In this document: piece by piece, positions 8,672-16,353 of the stretch | How positions within the stretch are numbered: position 1 is the first letter of the stretch | Layout of the letters: each line of letters starts with the position of its first letter | NCBI RefSeq assembly: GCF_030161595.1 | Contig: NZ_BSUM01000001.1 | Span: 2,728,001 to 2,792,000 of the forward strand | Reading direction: 5' to 3' | Length of the DNA: 64,000 nt | Source: Litorihabitans aurantiacus | GTDB lineage: Bacteria > Actinomycetota > Actinomycetes > Actinomycetales > Beutenbergiaceae | Position numbers and translations under genes: made by a program | Notes under the pieces: model-generated | Database searches by the model: none | Told to the model about the DNA's origin: nothing | What the model saw: only the letters and a program-made list of their open reading frames with translations

Positions 8672-10129
8672 GTGTCGGACAGCACGTCCCCCCGCCAGCC
8701 CACCGCCGACGAGGCGGCCTCGACGAGCACCGCCCGACGGCGCCTGCGGTTCCCCTCCTTCGGGACGCAGATCATCATCGCGCTGGTGCTCGGTGTCGCC
8801 CTCGGGTACGTCGCCCGCGAGATGGGCCCGGTCGACGACTCGACGCCGAACTGGCTCACCGACGTGCTCGGCACGATCGGGAGCTCCTTCATCAACCTGC
8901 TGCGCGCCGTCGTGCCGCCGCTCGTCTTCCTCGCGATCGTCGCGTCGATCGCGAACCTGCGGCAGGTCACGAACGCCGCCCGGCTCGCGGGCCAGACGCT
9001 GCTGTGGTTCGCGATCACGGCGCTGATCGCCGTCGCCATCGGGATCACGCTGGGGCTCGTGCTGCAGCCGGGGAACGCCACGAGCGTCTCGGCCAGTCCC
9101 GACTACGAGCCCGGGAGCACCGGGTCGTGGACCGACTTCCTCGTCGGCCTGCTGCCGACCAACGTGCTCGGGCTCGAGGGGTCGGCCGGCGAGACCGGCG
9201 AGGTCGGCTTCAGCTTCAACGTGCTGCAGATCGTCGTGATCGCGCTGGTCGTCGGCATCGCCGCCCTGAAGGTCGGGAAGCCGGCCGAACCGTTCCTGAC
9301 CTTCTCGGCGTCCGCGCTCGCCGTCGTGCAGAAGGTCCTGTGGTGGATCATCCGCCTCGCACCGATCGGGACGGTGGGCCTCATCGGTCGCGCCGTCGCG
9401 ACCTACGGCTGGGACCTCGTGCCCACCCTCGGCATGTTCACGGTCGCGATCTACGCCGGCCTGGCGCTGGTGCTGTTCGTGGTCTACCCGGTGCTGCTGG
9501 CCACGAACGGCCTCGCGGTCGGGCAGTACTTCCGCGGGGCGTGGCCCGCGATCCAGCTCGCGTTCGTCTCGCGCTCCTCGATCGGCACGCTGCCTCTGAC
9601 GCAGCGCGTGACCGAGCGCAACCTCGGCGTTCCGCGCTCGTACGCGTCCTTCGCCGTCCCCCTCGGCGCGACCACCAAGATGGACGGCTGCGCCGCGATC
9701 TACCCGGCGGTCGCCGCGATCTTCGTCGCGCAGTTCTACGACATCCCGCTCTCGATCACCGACTACCTGCTGATCGTGTTCGTCTCGGTGGTCGGCAGCG
9801 CGGCGACGGCGGGCCTCACCGGCGCCACCGTGATGCTGACGCTCACGCTCTCCACGCTGGGCCTGCCGCTCGAGGGCGTCGGCCTGCTCATCGCTGTCGA
9901 CGCGATCCTCGACATGGGTCGCACCGCGGTCAACGTGGCGGGGCAGGCGCTCGTGCCGACGATCGTCGCCAAGCGCGAGGGCATCCTCGACCGGGCGCGG
10001 TACGACGCCGCATCGGCGCAGGACCTGTTCAGCGACGACGAGGTGCCCGACGAGATCGACGGCGAGGCACGCGCCACGACGGCCGGGGCTGACCGCGAGA
10101 CCGCCGGGGCGGGTACGACCCGCGCCTGA
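8672..10129 (+). CDS. dicarboxylate/amino-acid:cation symporter (DAACS family)
   Basis: About 485 residues of a GltP/DctA-type secondary transporter for glutamate, aspartate or C4-dicarboxylates with Na+ or H+. About eight helices are visible, as are the conserved hairpin and unwound segments: RSSIGTLPLTQRV (serine-rich HP1), PLGATTKMDGCA (TM7) and VDAILDMGRTAVNV (TM8 NMDGT equivalent). An in-frame GTG at 8642 is possible, but the GTG at 8672 has a purine-rich GAGAAGAGG ribosome site 6 nt upstream, so I prefer it. The C-terminal 40 residues are acidic and disordered. A strong hairpin terminator follows. Confidence 0.88.
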   Translation: MSDSTSPRQPTADEAASTSTARRRLRFPSFGTQIIIALVLGVALGYVAREMGPVDDSTPNWLTDVLGTIGSSFINLLRAVVPPLVFLAIVASIANLRQVTNAARLAGQTLLWFAITALIAVAIGITLGLVLQPGNATSVSASPDYEPGSTGSWTDFLVGLLPTNVLGLEGSAGETGEVGFSFNVLQIVVIALVVGIAALKVGKPAEPFLTFSASALAVVQKVLWWIIRLAPIGTVGLIGRAVATYGWDLVPTLGMFTVAIYAGLALVLFVVYPVLLATNGLAVGQYFRGAWPAIQLAFVSRSSIGTLPLTQRVTERNLGVPRSYASFAVPLGATTKMDGCAAIYPAVAAIFVAQFYDIPLSITDYLLIVFVSVVGSAATAGLTGATVMLTLTLSTLGLPLEGVGLLIAVDAILDMGRTAVNVAGQALVPTIVAKREGILDRARYDAASAQDLFSDDEVPDEIDGEARATTAGADRETAGAGTTRA

Positions 10130-10144
10130 GACCCGCGCAGCGAG

Positions 10145-10184
10145 CCCGAGGGGCCGTCATCTCATCGGATGGCGGCCCCTCGGG
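10145..10184. terminator. bidirectional hairpin terminator
   Basis: Two 16-nt arms, CCCGAGGGGCCGTCAT and ATGGCGGCCCCTCGGG, pair with one G-U and an 8-nt loop. The hairpin lies between the convergent symporter and binding-protein genes. There is no long T-run, as is usual in such GC-rich genomes. Confidence 0.75.
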
Positions 10185-10224
10185 CCGTTCCGGGTGCGCT
10201 CCTCGTCGGAGGGAGTCGGCCGTC

Positions 10225-11451
10225 TCAGTCCCGGACGACGTCCGCCATCGAGATGGACGTGTCGATGAACTGGTTCGTGTACAGGCTCTCGGGGTCGACG
10301 ACGACGCCCTCGTCCAGCGCGCCCGTCTGCGTGAGCAGCCCGGTGAAGGTCTCGACCGTGGCGGCGATGCGCTCGCCGTCGATCTGCCCGAAGACGCCCG
10401 AGGCGGGGTCGTCGGTGACGATGCCCTCCCTCAGCTGGGTGGCGACCGAGTACTCCCCCACCTCCGGGGAGTAGGTCCACGACGTCTGGAACTGCTCCAC
10501 CAGGTCGACGATGAGCGCGTTCGTGCGCTCGGGCTCGGCGAGGAAGTCGAGCTGCGAGCGCTGCAGGATCGGCACGAGCCGCTCCAGGCAGTCGGCCTGC
10601 GCGGTCACGTCCGCCTCGCGCACGGTGATCGGCTCCGGGTAGATCGAGTAGCCGAGCTCGTGCAGGTACTGGTACGCGACCGGCTCGTCCCACTGCGGCA
10701 GGTCGTTCTCGTAGACGTACGGCTCGTTCGTACCGAACCCCTGCTGGATGATCGAGGGGTCGGTCACGAAGCGCTGCGGCGTGCCCTCGTAGGACGCGTC
10801 GACCTGGTCACGGCTCACGATGCCCTGCTCGGCCAGGAGCGTGGGGACCACCTCGCCGCTGGTGACGATGGTCGCGCCGGTGGCCGCGACGTCGGCGATC
10901 GTGGTGGCGTCCGGGTACGTGGCCGGGTCCCACATGTAGATCTGCGGCGAGAGCGTCATCTGGCTCGTCAGCGCGACGACGGGGCGGCCCGCCGCGGCGG
11001 CCGAGATCGCCTGGTCGGTGTTCACCGCGCCGATGAGGATGTCGGTGTCGAGGTGCATGAGGTCGCTCACGCGCTGGAAGCCGACGTTCGGGCCGCCGGA
11101 GCGGACCTCGATCTCGACGCCGGTGTCCACGCCCTGGGCCACGAGCGAGCCCGTGACCGCCTTCGCGTCGGTGTCGACGGCGTAGTCGTCGCCGACCAGC
11201 TCGTACATGCCGCCGTGCTCGGCCTGGGGCTGCCAGTCCTGCTGCATCACGACCGTGGCGGGGCAGACGGCGGCGAGGTCGAGGACGGAGCCGGGCTCGG
11301 CGGGGGTGGCGCCGGGGGCGGGACCGTCGTCGGGTGCGGCTCCTCCGCCGTCGCCCGCGGCACAGGCCGACAGGACGAGCGCGACGGCGAGGGCCGCCGC
11401 GGGCAGAAGGGTGGTGGAGGTCCGGGCACGCCGGAGGGAGGGGTGGGTCAT
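10225..11451 (-). CDS. ABC transporter substrate-binding lipoprotein (NMT1/THI5-like)
   Basis: A 408-residue binding protein with a signal peptide and lipobox ending at Cys30 (LVLSAC), then a Gly/Ala/Pro linker. The mature part (VVMQQDWQPQAEHGGMYELV onward) resembles NMT1/THI5-type binding proteins of nitrate, sulfonate and thiamine-precursor importers, with VGFQRVSDLMHLDTDILIG-type and GRPVVALTSQM segments. The matching permease and ATPase are probably the pair at 12544-14078, separated from it by pdxY on the other strand. Given the neighbouring pyridoxal kinase and thiBPQ genes, a pyrimidine or thiamine-related ligand is a reasonable guess, but it is inference. Confidence 0.75.
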   Translation of the reverse strand: MTHPSLRRARTSTTLLPAAALAVALVLSACAAGDGGGAAPDDGPAPGATPAEPGSVLDLAAVCPATVVMQQDWQPQAEHGGMYELVGDDYAVDTDAKAVTGSLVAQGVDTGVEIEVRSGGPNVGFQRVSDLMHLDTDILIGAVNTDQAISAAAAGRPVVALTSQMTLSPQIYMWDPATYPDATTIADVAATGATIVTSGEVVPTLLAEQGIVSRDQVDASYEGTPQRFVTDPSIIQQGFGTNEPYVYENDLPQWDEPVAYQYLHELGYSIYPEPITVREADVTAQADCLERLVPILQRSQLDFLAEPERTNALIVDLVEQFQTSWTYSPEVGEYSVATQLREGIVTDDPASGVFGQIDGERIAATVETFTGLLTQTGALDEGVVVDPESLYTNQFIDTSISMADVVRD

Positions 11452-11475
11452 GAGGGATCCGTTTCGGGCTCTTGC

Positions 11476-11494
11476 GGAACCAGCCGGTGGTTCC
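11476..11494. promoter_or_regulatory. candidate operator palindrome
   Basis: GGAACCA and TGGTTCC form a perfect 7-bp dyad around a 5-bp GCCGG centre. It lies in the 118-bp gap between two divergently transcribed genes (binding protein and pyridoxal kinase), where a shared regulator site would be expected. No regulator gene is adjacent. Confidence 0.4.
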
Positions 11495-11569
11495 TGGCGA
11501 TTTCAGCGGCGGCGTCAGAGTACCGCCGCGGTCGGCGCCACCGGGTGCGCACGGGCCTACCCTGGTGGG

Positions 11570-12421
11570 GTGACGATCCTCTCCATCCAGTCCTCCGTCG
11601 CCTACGGTCACGTCGGCAACTCCGCCGCCGTGTTCCCGCTGCAGCGCATCGGCGTCGAGGTCCTGCCCGTCTACACCGTGCACTTCTCCAACCACACGGG
11701 CTACGGTGCGTGGCGCGGTCCGCTGCTCTCGCCCGACGACGTGCGCGAGGTCATCACGGGTATTGAGGAGCGCGGCGCGCTCGCCCAGGTCGACGCCGTC
11801 CTCTCGGGCTACCAGGGCGGGGAGGGCATCGGGGACGTGATCCTCGACGCCGTCGCACGCGTGAAGGCCGCGAACCCCGCGGCGATCTACGCGTGCGACC
11901 CCGTGATGGGGAATGCGAAGTCAGGCTGCTTCGTGGCGCCGGCGATCCCCGAGCTGCTGCGCGAGCGTGTGGTGCCGGCGGCCGACCTCATCACCCCGAA
12001 CCAGTTCGAGCTCGGCTTCCTCACGGGCACCTCGCCCGACACGCTCGAGTCCACGCTCGCCTCGGTCGAGGCGGCGCGGGCGATGGGGCCCTCGACGGTG
12101 CTGGTCACGAGCGTCGAGCAGCCCGACCGGCCCGAGGGCACGATCGAGATGCTGGCCGTCACGCCCGAGGGCGCCTGGATCGTGCAGACGCCGCTGCTGC
12201 CGTTCAAGGCGAACGGGTCCGGCGACGTCACGGCAGCGCTGTTCACGGCGCACTACCGCCGCTCGGGCGACGCCGCGGACGCGCTGGCGCGCACGACGTC
12301 GTCCGTCTTCGACCTGCTGCAGACGACGTACGACTCGGGTGAGCGCGAGCTGCAGCTCGTGGCGGCCCAGGAGTTCTACGCGCACCCGCGCATGCAGTTC
12401 GAGGTCCGCCAGATCCACTGA
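11570..12421 (+). CDS. pdxY: pyridoxal kinase
   Basis: A 283-residue PdxY/PdxK kinase that phosphorylates pyridoxal (vitamin B6 salvage) with ATP. Typical segments are the start ILSIQSSVAYGHVGNSAA, the substrate loop VYTVHFSNHTGYG, the LSGYQG strand, CDPVMGN, LITPNQFELGFLTG and the anion-hole motif FKANGSGDVTAALF near the C-terminus, with GSGD carrying the catalytic Asp. The GTG start at 11570 follows a GGTGGG run and puts the first residues exactly at the family's N-terminus. Divergent from the binding-protein gene. The 22-bp repeat array begins just after its stop. Confidence 0.93.
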   Translation: MTILSIQSSVAYGHVGNSAAVFPLQRIGVEVLPVYTVHFSNHTGYGAWRGPLLSPDDVREVITGIEERGALAQVDAVLSGYQGGEGIGDVILDAVARVKAANPAAIYACDPVMGNAKSGCFVAPAIPELLRERVVPAADLITPNQFELGFLTGTSPDTLESTLASVEAARAMGPSTVLVTSVEQPDRPEGTIEMLAVTPEGAWIVQTPLLPFKANGSGDVTAALFTAHYRRSGDAADALARTTSSVFDLLQTTYDSGERELQLVAAQEFYAHPRMQFEVRQIH

Positions 12422-12430
12422 CCCACCTTC

Positions 12431-12540
12431 GCGAGAACTTTTCTGACGTACCGCGAGAGCATTTCCGACCCTCCCCGAGAGGATTGCCGACCCTCGGCAA
12501 GAGCATCAGCGACCCTCCCGGAGAGAATCGCCGACGGCGC
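12431..12540. repeat. tandem array, five units of 22 bp
   Basis: Five units start at 12431, 12453, 12475, 12497 and 12519, an exact 22-bp spacing. Each begins with a variant of GCGAGAG, and most contain CCGACCCTC. The array fills the gap between the convergent pdxY and permease genes and stops 3 bp before the permease stop codon. A related array in inverted orientation lies at 15540-15597. Confidence 0.85.
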
Positions 12541-12543
12541 GGC

Positions 12544-13374
12544 TCAGCCCCGCCCGGACCTCCCGTACCAGCGCCCCACCACGGCGCGGTCGAGCGCCGC
12601 GAACACCGAGAACACGCACACCCCGAACGTCGCCGTGAGCCCGACGGCCGTCAGCAGCGCCTCCATGTCCAGCCGCAGCGTGTAGACCCGCAGCAGCCCC
12701 CCGACGCCGATCGCCCCCTGCTGGAAGAAGAAGTCCCCCACGATCGCGCCGATCACGCTCAGGCCCGCGGCCGTCCGCAGACCGGTGAAGATCGAGGGCA
12801 CGGCCGCCGGCGCCTGCAGCTTCACCAGCCGCTGCCACCGCGACGCGCGCGCGAGCGTGAACAGGTCGTGCGCGGCGGCGCTCGGCGCCGACGTCAGCCC
12901 GAAGAACGTCGAGGAGATGATCGGGAACACGGCGATGATCACCGCCACCACCACGCGCGCGGGCACGCCGTAGCCGAACCAGATCCCGATCAGCGGCGTC
13001 AGCGCGAGGATCGGGATCGTCTGCATGATGACGGCGTAGGGGTACAGGACGCGTTCGGCCCACCTCGACTGCGCCATCAGCACGGCCCACACCGTCCCGA
13101 CGGCGATCGCGATCGCCAGCCCGAGCGCCGCCACCAGCGTGGTGCGCCCGAGCGCCTCGAGCATCGGCCCCATCACCGCGGGCCGCCCCAGGGTGGCGAC
13201 GACCTCGTGCGGCGGCGGCAGCAGGAACCGCCGCTCGGGGCTGAGCACCACGAGGCTGACGAACGACCACACCGCCACGATCCCCGCGAGGGCCACCACG
13301 ATCGAGACCGCCTGCGCGACCCACGCCCCGGTGGTGCGCGACGCCGTCGCGCGCCCCGCCGTCGGGCCCCTCAC
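12544..13374 (-). CDS. ABC transporter permease (SsuC/TauC/ThiX type)
   Basis: A 276-residue inner-membrane permease with six predicted helices. The EAA-type loop (FTLARASRWQRLVKLQAPAA, near residue 175) docks to the ATPase; IPILALTPLIGIWFG and GLRTAAGLSVIGAIVGDFF are typical of the nitrate/sulfonate/HMP importer class. The GTG start overlaps the ATPase stop as GTGA. It pairs with the ATPase upstream and probably with the NMT1-like lipoprotein at 10225-11451; that assignment rests on family matching and distance only. Confidence 0.85.
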   Translation of the reverse strand: MRGPTAGRATASRTTGAWVAQAVSIVVALAGIVAVWSFVSLVVLSPERRFLLPPPHEVVATLGRPAVMGPMLEALGRTTLVAALGLAIAIAVGTVWAVLMAQSRWAERVLYPYAVIMQTIPILALTPLIGIWFGYGVPARVVVAVIIAVFPIISSTFFGLTSAPSAAAHDLFTLARASRWQRLVKLQAPAAVPSIFTGLRTAAGLSVIGAIVGDFFFQQGAIGVGGLLRVYTLRLDMEALLTAVGLTATFGVCVFSVFAALDRAVVGRWYGRSGRG

Positions 13375-14078
13375 GACGCCGCCGCCAGGCGCGCGGAGAC
13401 CTCGCCCGCGAGGGCGGCGAAGTCGGCGTCGTAGCGGACCTCGGGCGGCCGCGGGTGCGCCCACGGGACCGCGACCTCGGCCGCGATGCGGCCGCGCCCC
13501 ATGACGAGCACGCGGTCGGAGAGGTAGACCGCCTCGCTGACGGAGTGGGTGATGAACAGGCCGCCGAACCGGCGCTGCGCGAACAGCTCCTGCAGCAGCG
13601 TCTGCAGCGAGAGCCGCGTGATCTCGTCGAGCGCGCCGAACGGCTCGTCCAGGAGCGCGAGGTCCGGCTGCGCCACGAGCGCGCGCGCGATCGAGACGCG
13701 CATCCGCATCCCGCCCGAGAGCTGGCGCGGGTGGCGCGCGGTCGCGTCCGCGAGCCCGACGGCGTCGAGCACCTCCAGCGCGCGGGCGCGCCGCTCCGCC
13801 CGCGGCACCCCGCGCAGCTCGCCCATCAGCTCGACGTTGCGCAGCGCCGTGCGCCACTCCAGGAGGGTCGCGTCCTGGAACACGAACGACGTCGCGGCCG
13901 CCGACACCTCGATCTCGCCGGCGGTGGGGGTCAGGAGGCCGGCCGCGAGCCGCAGGATCGTGGTCTTGCCGCAGCCGGAGGGGCCCACGAGGGTGACGAG
14001 CTCGCCCGGGGCGACGGTGAGGTCGACGTCGGTGAGGGCGGTCGTGCCGTCGTCGAACGTCATCGAGACGCCGGTCAT
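13371..14078 (-). CDS. ABC transporter ATP-binding protein (SsuB/TauB/ThiZ type)
   Basis: A 235-residue ATPase. Walker A is GPSGCGKTT, the Q-loop is in FVFQDATLLEW, the signature is LSGGMRMRVSIARAL and Walker B is LALLDEPFGALDE, with the switch His in FITHSVSEAV. The FQDATLLEWRT and EPFGALDE forms are typical of nitrate/sulfonate/thiamine-precursor importers. The ATG at 14078 leaves the first strand (MTGVSMTFDDG) intact, but I see no good ribosome site for it. Coupled to the permease by a GTGA overlap. Confidence 0.87.
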   Translation of the reverse strand: MTGVSMTFDDGTTALTDVDLTVAPGELVTLVGPSGCGKTTILRLAAGLLTPTAGEIEVSAAATSFVFQDATLLEWRTALRNVELMGELRGVPRAERRARALEVLDAVGLADATARHPRQLSGGMRMRVSIARALVAQPDLALLDEPFGALDEITRLSLQTLLQELFAQRRFGGLFITHSVSEAVYLSDRVLVMGRGRIAAEVAVPWAHPRPPEVRYDADFAALAGEVSARLAAAS

Positions 14079-14498
14079 GCGCAGGAGGGTGCGGCGGCGT
14101 CGCTCGGTGGGGGTGTCGGGGTTGCGTCGGGGCGGGGCGTGCGGTGATCGATCGGCACGCCGCCAGCGTAGCCAGGAGCGTGCCCCGGGGTCCGGCCGAC
14201 GGCGGTCGTCCCGCCGACCGGTCCGCTGTCCCGCGCGGCCGCCCCGCCCCCGGTGCCGCGGCTCGCCCGGTGAGGCGCACTCGCCTGGGGAGGCGCATCC
14301 GCGGTGCCCCCGGCGAGTCGCGGCGGTCCGCGCGGCGTGTCGCGCCTCGACGGGCGGAGCGAGCCGCCCTGGGCGAGGCTCGGCGAGCGCCGAGTCGGCC
14401 CCGGCGTCCCTTGGCGAGGCCGCGGCGTCGCCGAACGCCGGCGGGTCGAGGCGCGGACGACGGCGGTGCCCCCGCCGCAAGCGGGTCACCATGGGTGC
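14079..14498. other. 420-bp divergent intergenic region
   Basis: This lies between the minus-strand ATPase and the plus-strand EamA gene. I looked for a riboswitch (in particular a thiamine box) ahead of the ATPase and saw none. GAGGCGCA occurs twice within 30 bp near 14270-14300. Otherwise it is GC-rich sequence without a recognisable gene. Confidence 0.5.
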
Positions 14499-15503
14499 GT
14501 GACACCGTCCGACCCCGCGCCCGGGGTGCCCCCGACGGGTGCCGCCGCATCGACCGGCGGCCCCGCCCGCGCCGTCGACCCCGCCCGCCCGACCCGTCTG
14601 GCGAGCCCGGGTGCCGGCGCCGCGATGGTGCTGGCGAGCTGCGTCTCGCTGCAGTTCGGCGCGGCGTTCGCCGCGCAGCTGTTCCCCGCCCTCGGCCCCG
14701 GCGGGGTGACGTTCCTGCGGCTGGCGATCGCCGCCGTCGTGCTGCTGGCCGTTCTCCGGCCGGCCGTGCGGTCCTGGACCCGGGCGCAGTGGACCGCGGT
14801 GCTGCTGCTCGGCGTCGCGATGGCGGGGATGAACGCGGCGTTCTACGCCTCGATCGCGCGGATCCCGCTCGGGATCGCGGTGACGATCGAGTTCCTCGGT
14901 CCGCTGGTGCTGGCGGCGGCGCTGACGCGGCGCGCGCGTGACGCCGTGTGGGTGCTCGTGGCCGCCGGCGGTGTGCTCGCGCTGGGGCTCGGGGACGGTC
15001 ACGGCAGCGGTTCCGGGGGCGACGGCGGAGCCGGGCTCGACCTCGCCGGTGTCGGCCTCGCGCTGGTCGCCGGCGCGTTCTGGGCCGGCTACATCCTCGC
15101 GAACACCCGGGTGAGCACGCGCATCCCGGGGACGGGTGGGCTCGCCGTCGCCATCGGGATCGGGGCGATCGCCGTGGCGCCGTTCGGGGGTGGGGCGGTC
15201 GCCGTCGTGGAGCAGCCGCACCTGCTGCTGCTGGCGGCCGGGACGGCGCTGCTGGCGTCGGTGATCCCGTACTCGCTCGAGCTGGCGGCGCTGCGCCGGC
15301 TCCCGCCGCGCGCCTTCAGCGTCCTGCTCAGCCTCGAGCCGGCCGTGGCGTGCCTGGCGGGGTTCCTGCTGCTCGCGCAGGCCCTGACGTGGCTGCAGGC
15401 GCTGGCGGTCGCGGTGGTGGTGGCGGCGAGCGTCGGGTCGACGCTGTCGGCGCGAGGGAAGCGGGCGCCGGGGTCGCCGCCCGCGCAGGCCGCGACGCCC
15501 TGA
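14499..15503 (+). CDS. EamA/RhtA-family metabolite exporter
   Basis: A 334-residue drug/metabolite transporter with ten hydrophobic helices and two EamA repeats (about residues 38-165 and 185-320). The motif VTFLRLAIAAVVLL, the PLGIAVTIEFLGPL segment and the closing PAVACLAGFLLL resemble RhtA (threonine/homoserine export) and related carriers. A glycine/serine-rich loop separates the repeats. The GTG at 14499 gives a disordered 37-residue head before the first helix; no better start was seen. Substrate unknown. It converges on thiQ. Confidence 0.82.
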   Translation: MTPSDPAPGVPPTGAAASTGGPARAVDPARPTRLASPGAGAAMVLASCVSLQFGAAFAAQLFPALGPGGVTFLRLAIAAVVLLAVLRPAVRSWTRAQWTAVLLLGVAMAGMNAAFYASIARIPLGIAVTIEFLGPLVLAAALTRRARDAVWVLVAAGGVLALGLGDGHGSGSGGDGGAGLDLAGVGLALVAGAFWAGYILANTRVSTRIPGTGGLAVAIGIGAIAVAPFGGGAVAVVEQPHLLLLAAGTALLASVIPYSLELAALRRLPPRAFSVLLSLEPAVACLAGFLLLAQALTWLQALAVAVVVAASVGSTLSARGKRAPGSPPAQAATP

Positions 15504-15539
15504 GCGGCGGGGCCGACGCGGGCGCCGCCGTCGGGAATT

Positions 15540-15597
15540 CTCTCGGGGAGGGTCGGCAATCCTCTCGCGGTACGTCAGCGAGGCTCTCGCGAACTCA
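15540..15597. repeat. tandem array, three units of 22 bp, inverted to the 12.4-kb array
   Basis: CTCTCG begins at 15540, 15562 and 15584, exactly 22 bp apart; the first two units read on as GGGGAGGGTCGG and CGGTACGTCAGC. The reverse complement matches the array at 12431-12540 closely, including CTGACGTACCGCGAGAG. It lies between the convergent EamA and thiQ genes and runs up to the thiQ stop codon. Confidence 0.82.
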
Positions 15598-16343
15598 GAG
15601 GCCGAGAAACGCCGCGACCTCCGGCGTCGCGGGTGAGGCACGCAGCTCCGACGGCGTCGCCACCTGCACCAGCCGGCCGTCCAGCATCACGCCCACGCGG
15701 TCGGCGACCGTGAACGCCTCGTCGTGGTCGTGCGTCACGTGCAGCGCCGTCGTGCCCGCGGCCCGCAGCACGCGCGCCACCTCACCCGCGAGGTCCTCGC
15801 GCAGCCGCCGGTCCAGCGACGAGAGCGGCTCGTCCAGCAGCAGCAGCCGCGGCGCCGGCGCCAGCGACCGCGCGAGCGCCACCCGCTGCGCCTGCCCGCC
15901 CGAGAGCGTCCCCACCGCGCGCCGCCCGTACCCCGCCAGCCCCACGAGCTCGAGCACCTCCGCCACGCGCTCGTCGCGCACCGCGCGCGAGGCGCCCCAC
16001 CGCGTGCCGCGCAGCCCGTAGGAGACGTTGCGCGCGACGTCGCGGTGCGCGAACAGCTGCCCGTCCTGGAACATCAGCCCGAATCCGCGCCGGTGCGTCG
16101 GCGTCGTGGTGAGGTCCTCCCCGTCCCACGCCACCGACCCCGCCGCCAGCGGTTCGAGCCCGGCGATCGCGCGCAGCAGGCTCGACTTCCCGCACCCGGA
16201 CGGGCCGAGCAGCGCCAGCACCTCGCCCCGCGGCAGGATGAGGTCCACGCCGTCGACGGCGGTCGTCACCCCCGCCGTCGCCCCGCCCCCGCGTAGCGCA
16301 CGACGGCGCCGCGCACCTCGAGGCCGTTCCCGACGTCACTCAC
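15595..16343 (-). CDS. thiQ: thiamine ABC transporter ATP-binding protein, one apparent frameshift
   Basis: The ATPase of the thiamine importer: GPSGCGKSSLLRAIAGLEPL (Walker A), FGLMFQDGQLFAHRDV (Q-loop), LSGGQAQRVALARSL (signature) and LLLLDEPLSSLDRRL (Walker B), with the switch His in HVTHDHDEAF. Read from its natural GTG at 16343, the frame breaks after VRGAVVRYAG at a C-run (16281-16290). One extra base restores a 249-residue protein with its A-loop tyrosine. The only uninterrupted frame starts at GTG 16269 and lacks that first strand. The gene follows thiP by 10 bp. Whether the break is real or a sequencing error is not decidable here. Confidence 0.82.
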
Positions 16344-16353
16344 CGCCACCACC

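Noticed and set aside
8642-8672. GTG at 8642 as start of the symporter
   Set aside because: It has no ribosome site, while the GTG at 8672 has a purine-rich one at 6 nt.
14079-14498. A second TPP riboswitch before the ATPase at 14078
   Set aside because: The CTGAGAG and ACCTG blocks are not present on the minus strand there.
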